Origin: Thiopseudomonas sp964394445
GTDB taxonomy: Bacteria > Pseudomonadota > Gammaproteobacteria > Pseudomonadales > Pseudomonadaceae
DNA length: 64,000 bases
Assembly (NCBI GenBank): GCA_964394445.1
Contig: CAYMXO010000005.1
Span: forward strand, 1 to 64,000
Reading direction: 5' to 3'
The notes under the pieces are model-generated. The model did no database searches. It saw only the letters and a list, made by a program, of their open reading frames with translations, and was not told the DNA's origin. How positions within the stretch are numbered: position 1 is the first letter of the stretch; every line of letters starts with the position of its first letter. Position numbers and translations under genes: made by a program. Shown piece after piece: positions 62,203 through 64,000 of this stretch.

Positions 62203-62949
62203 TTAATCCAGCTGCTCCATGATTTCGTCAGAAATCTCGGCGTTGGAATAAACGTTCTGCACATCATCCAGGTCTTCCAGCGCATCGATCAGCTTCATGA
62301 TTTTCTGCGCACTTTCCAGATCCAGTTCAGCGGTGGTGCTGGGCAGCATGGTCACTTCAGCCTCCTCGGCCTCAAAGCCTGCTGCTTTCAGGGCCTCGTT
62401 GACACTGATGAAATCGGCAAAAGCGGTCAACACCTCAACCGAACCGTCATCATTGCTGACAACATCATCCGCACCCGCTTCCAGCGCCGCATCCATCAGG
62501 GCCTCTTCGTCCACGCCCGGAGCAAACAGGATCTGGCCCTTGCGCTCAAACAGATAAGCCACAGAGCCGTCGGTGCCCAGGTTGCCGCCGTGCTTGCTGA
62601 AAGCATGACGCACTTCGGCGGCGGTGCGGTTACGGTTGTCGGTCATGGCCTCAACATACACGGCCACACCGGCAACGCCGTACCCCTCATAGGACAGCTC
62701 TTCAACGTTGTCCGCCTCGTTGGTGCCGGCACCGCGGGCAATCGCACGGTCAATGGTATCCCGGCTCATGTTGGCGCCCAGCGCCTTGTCCACGGCCAGA
62801 CGCAGGCGCGGGTTGTCCTCCACGATACCGCCGCCGGCCTTGGCGGCCACGGTCAGCTCACGGATCAGCTTGGTAAAAATCTTGCCCCGCTGCGCATCCT
62901 GACGCGCCTTGCGGTGCTTGATGTTGGCCCATTTGGAATGTCCAGCCAT
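62203..62949 (-). CDS. yebC: YebC/PmpR family protein
   Basis: A 248-residue protein. MAGHSKWANIKHRKARQDAQRGK is the near-invariant family start, followed by GGIVEDNPRLRLAVDKALG, YEGYGVAGVAVYVEAMTDN and NLGTDGSVAYLFERKG. Members act as transcription regulators (PmpR) or help ribosomes at proline stretches. GAGGAAC lies about 10 bases before ATG 62949. It lies between aspS and ruvC, as in most gammaproteobacteria. Confidence 0.96.
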   Translation of the reverse strand: MAGHSKWANIKHRKARQDAQRGKIFTKLIRELTVAAKAGGGIVEDNPRLRLAVDKALGANMSRDTIDRAIARGAGTNEADNVEELSYEGYGVAGVAVYVEAMTDNRNRTAAEVRHAFSKHGGNLGTDGSVAYLFERKGQILFAPGVDEEALMDAALEAGADDVVSNDDGSVEVLTAFADFISVNEALKAAGFEAEEAEVTMLPSTTAELDLESAQKIMKLIDALEDLDDVQNVYSNAEISDEIMEQLD

Positions 62950-63063
62950 AACAGTTCCTCTTTGTCTCTATCTTGTAATGTATTGCCTGATTGTTTACAG
63001 CGGGCAGATGATGGCGAAAACACCTCACGCGGCTGAAGCTGCACCAAACAAGGCACCGCCCCT

Positions 63064-63215
63064 GCACGCGACAGCAGCCCGACACCGTCGGGCCACCCCC
63101 TCCCCCACAACACGCGGTGCATGGGGCCGGGTCAGGCTGGCTAAAGCCTCAGCGAGCCTCTCGAAGCTTGCTTCGAAAGGTGAAGCGTAGCTTTAAGCCG
63201 GCCTGATCCAGCCCC
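63064..63215. repeat. Repeat-derived element with 93-nt near-perfect inverted repeat
   Basis: The left part (63067-63110) shares CGCGACAGCA with a hairpin CCCGAC-acc-GTCGGG and CCCTCCCCCACA, as in copy A. Then 63123-63215 forms arms of about 45 bases, GGGGCCGGGTCAGGCTGGCT and GCTTCGAAAGG... to ...CCTGATCCAGCCCC, around a TT centre. The arms end in CTCGAAGC/GCTTCGAA. It lies between aspS and yebC. Confidence 0.75.
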
Positions 63216-63235
63216 GAGCAACCGCAAGGTAAAAA

Positions 63236-64000
63236 TCAACCTTCAGCTTTCACCTGCTCACGCAAGCGGATATTCAGCTCACGCAGCTGCTTGGCATCCA
63301 CAGTACCGGGCGCCTGGGTCATGACACAGGCCGCGCTCTGGGTTTTCGGGAAAGCAATCACTTCACGAATCGAGCTGGCTCCGGTCATCAGCATGACCAG
63401 ACGGTCCAGGCCAAACGCCAGACCACCATGGGGTGGCGCACCAAAACGCAGGGCATCCAGCAGGAAGCCGAATTTTTCTTTCTGCTCGGCCTCATCGATA
63501 CCCAGCACGTCAAACACGGTCTGCTGCATCGTACGGTCGTGGATGCGGATGGAACCACCACCCAGTTCGGTACCGTTGAGCACCATGTCGTAAGCCCGTG
63601 ACAGCGCCGCAGCCGGATTGGCTTTCAGCTCGTCGGCGGAGCATTGGGGCGAAGTGAAGGGGTGATGCAGCGCGCTGAGCGAGCCGTCGTCATTTTCCTC
63701 GAACATCGGGAAATCCACCACCCACAGCGGCGCCCACTGACAGGTCAGCAGGTTCAGATCGTGACCAAGGCGGATACGCAATGCACCCAGTGCGTCGCTG
63801 ACCACCTGCGCCTTGTCGGCACCAAAGAAAACGATATCACCGTCTACCGCACCCACGCGGTCCAGAATGGTGTTGAGGTTTTCCTCGGGAATAAACTTGA
63901 CGATGGGCGACTGCAAACCTTCAGCACCTTTGGCGCGTTCGTTGACCTTGATGTAAGCCAGCCCTCTGGCACCGTACAGGCCGACATATTTGGTGTAGTC
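63236..64000 (-). CDS. aspS: Aspartyl-tRNA synthetase, C-terminal part (cut by window edge)
   Basis: The last 254 codons of a class II synthetase; the rest lies beyond position 64000. The GAD insertion domain is seen first (YGARGLAYIKVNERAKGAEG; DGDIVFFGADKAQVVSDALG), then the catalytic domain: WVVDFPMFEENDDG, HHPFTSPQ, YDMVLNGTELGGGSIRIHD and GLAFGLDRLVMLMTG with SIREVIAFPKTQSA (motif 3). The order aspS-yebC-ruvCAB is conserved. Confidence 0.97.
   Translation of the reverse strand, partial: DYTKYVGLYGARGLAYIKVNERAKGAEGLQSPIVKFIPEENLNTILDRVGAVDGDIVFFGADKAQVVSDALGALRIRLGHDLNLLTCQWAPLWVVDFPMFEENDDGSLSALHHPFTSPQCSADELKANPAAALSRAYDMVLNGTELGGGSIRIHDRTMQQTVFDVLGIDEAEQKEKFGFLLDALRFGAPPHGGLAFGLDRLVMLMTGASSIREVIAFPKTQSAACVMTQAPGTVDAKQLRELNIRLREQVKAEG

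Overview
The window looks like a chromosomal segment of a gammaproteobacterium in or near the Pseudomonadaceae. The tmRNA encodes the tag ANDDNYALAA, the same as in Pseudomonas aeruginosa. Gene neighbourhoods also match: fadD / alpha-beta hydrolase / phaJ, nth / PA3496-type small protein, rpsP-rimM-trmD-rplS near xerD, rne / rluC / HAD / sppA, and aspS-yebC-ruvCAB-ybgC-tolQRAB-pal-cpoB / tRNA-Lys / nadA. Assignment below family level is a guess. Most of the window is core genome with few accessory genes. I found no CRISPR array, intact IS element or obvious secondary-metabolite cluster.

Layout: 1-2.7 kb holds the start of murJ (minus) and a divergent pair, a GGDEF-EAL protein and an HDOD protein. 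2.8-9.2 kb (minus) holds two envelope proteases, pgpA, and the riboflavin/thiamine block thiL-nusB-ribH-ribBX-ribE, headed by an FMN riboswitch. 9.4-15.2 kb (plus) holds valS and a three-gene ABC importer with a hairpin terminator after the binding protein. 15.3-17.9 kb holds a small secreted protein, a decayed integrase tail against ssrA, tmRNA and a KAS III homologue. 18-29 kb holds cmoAB, an orphan binding protein, putP, the ydbH-ynbE-ydbL lipid-transport operon, tRNA-Pro, a PAP2 protein and fadD. 29-34 kb holds a lipase-like hydrolase, phaJ, nth, small proteins, yciH and xerD. 34-37.5 kb (minus) is the rplS-trmD-rimM-rpsP ribosomal operon plus ffh. 37.5-46 kb holds maf, DUF454 and UPF0149 genes, recQ (interrupted by an assembly gap), an SLC13 permease and a BCCT transporter. 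46-52.6 kb holds rne, with a long leader, and divergent rluC-HAD-sppA. 52.8-64 kb (minus) holds nadA, tRNA-Lys, the Tol-Pal operon, ruvCAB, yebC and the 3' end of aspS.

The genes mainly serve translation and RNA metabolism (valS, cmoAB, rpsP, rimM, trmD, rplS, ffh, rne, rluC, tmRNA, tRNAs), envelope integrity (Tol-Pal, YdbH, MurJ, PgpA, proteases), DNA repair (recQ, nth, ruvABC, xerD) and cofactor synthesis (riboflavin, thiamine diphosphate, NAD).

The least ordinary material is non-coding. It includes a dispersed intergenic repeat of roughly 145-195 bp (copies near 9.2, 61.7 and 62.0 kb), a 93-nt near-perfect inverted repeat between yebC and aspS, a tandem 7-mer beside the riboflavin promoter, a decayed integrase end at ssrA, and a 15-bp hairpin before rpsP. 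No single locus convincingly amounts to a wholly new system.
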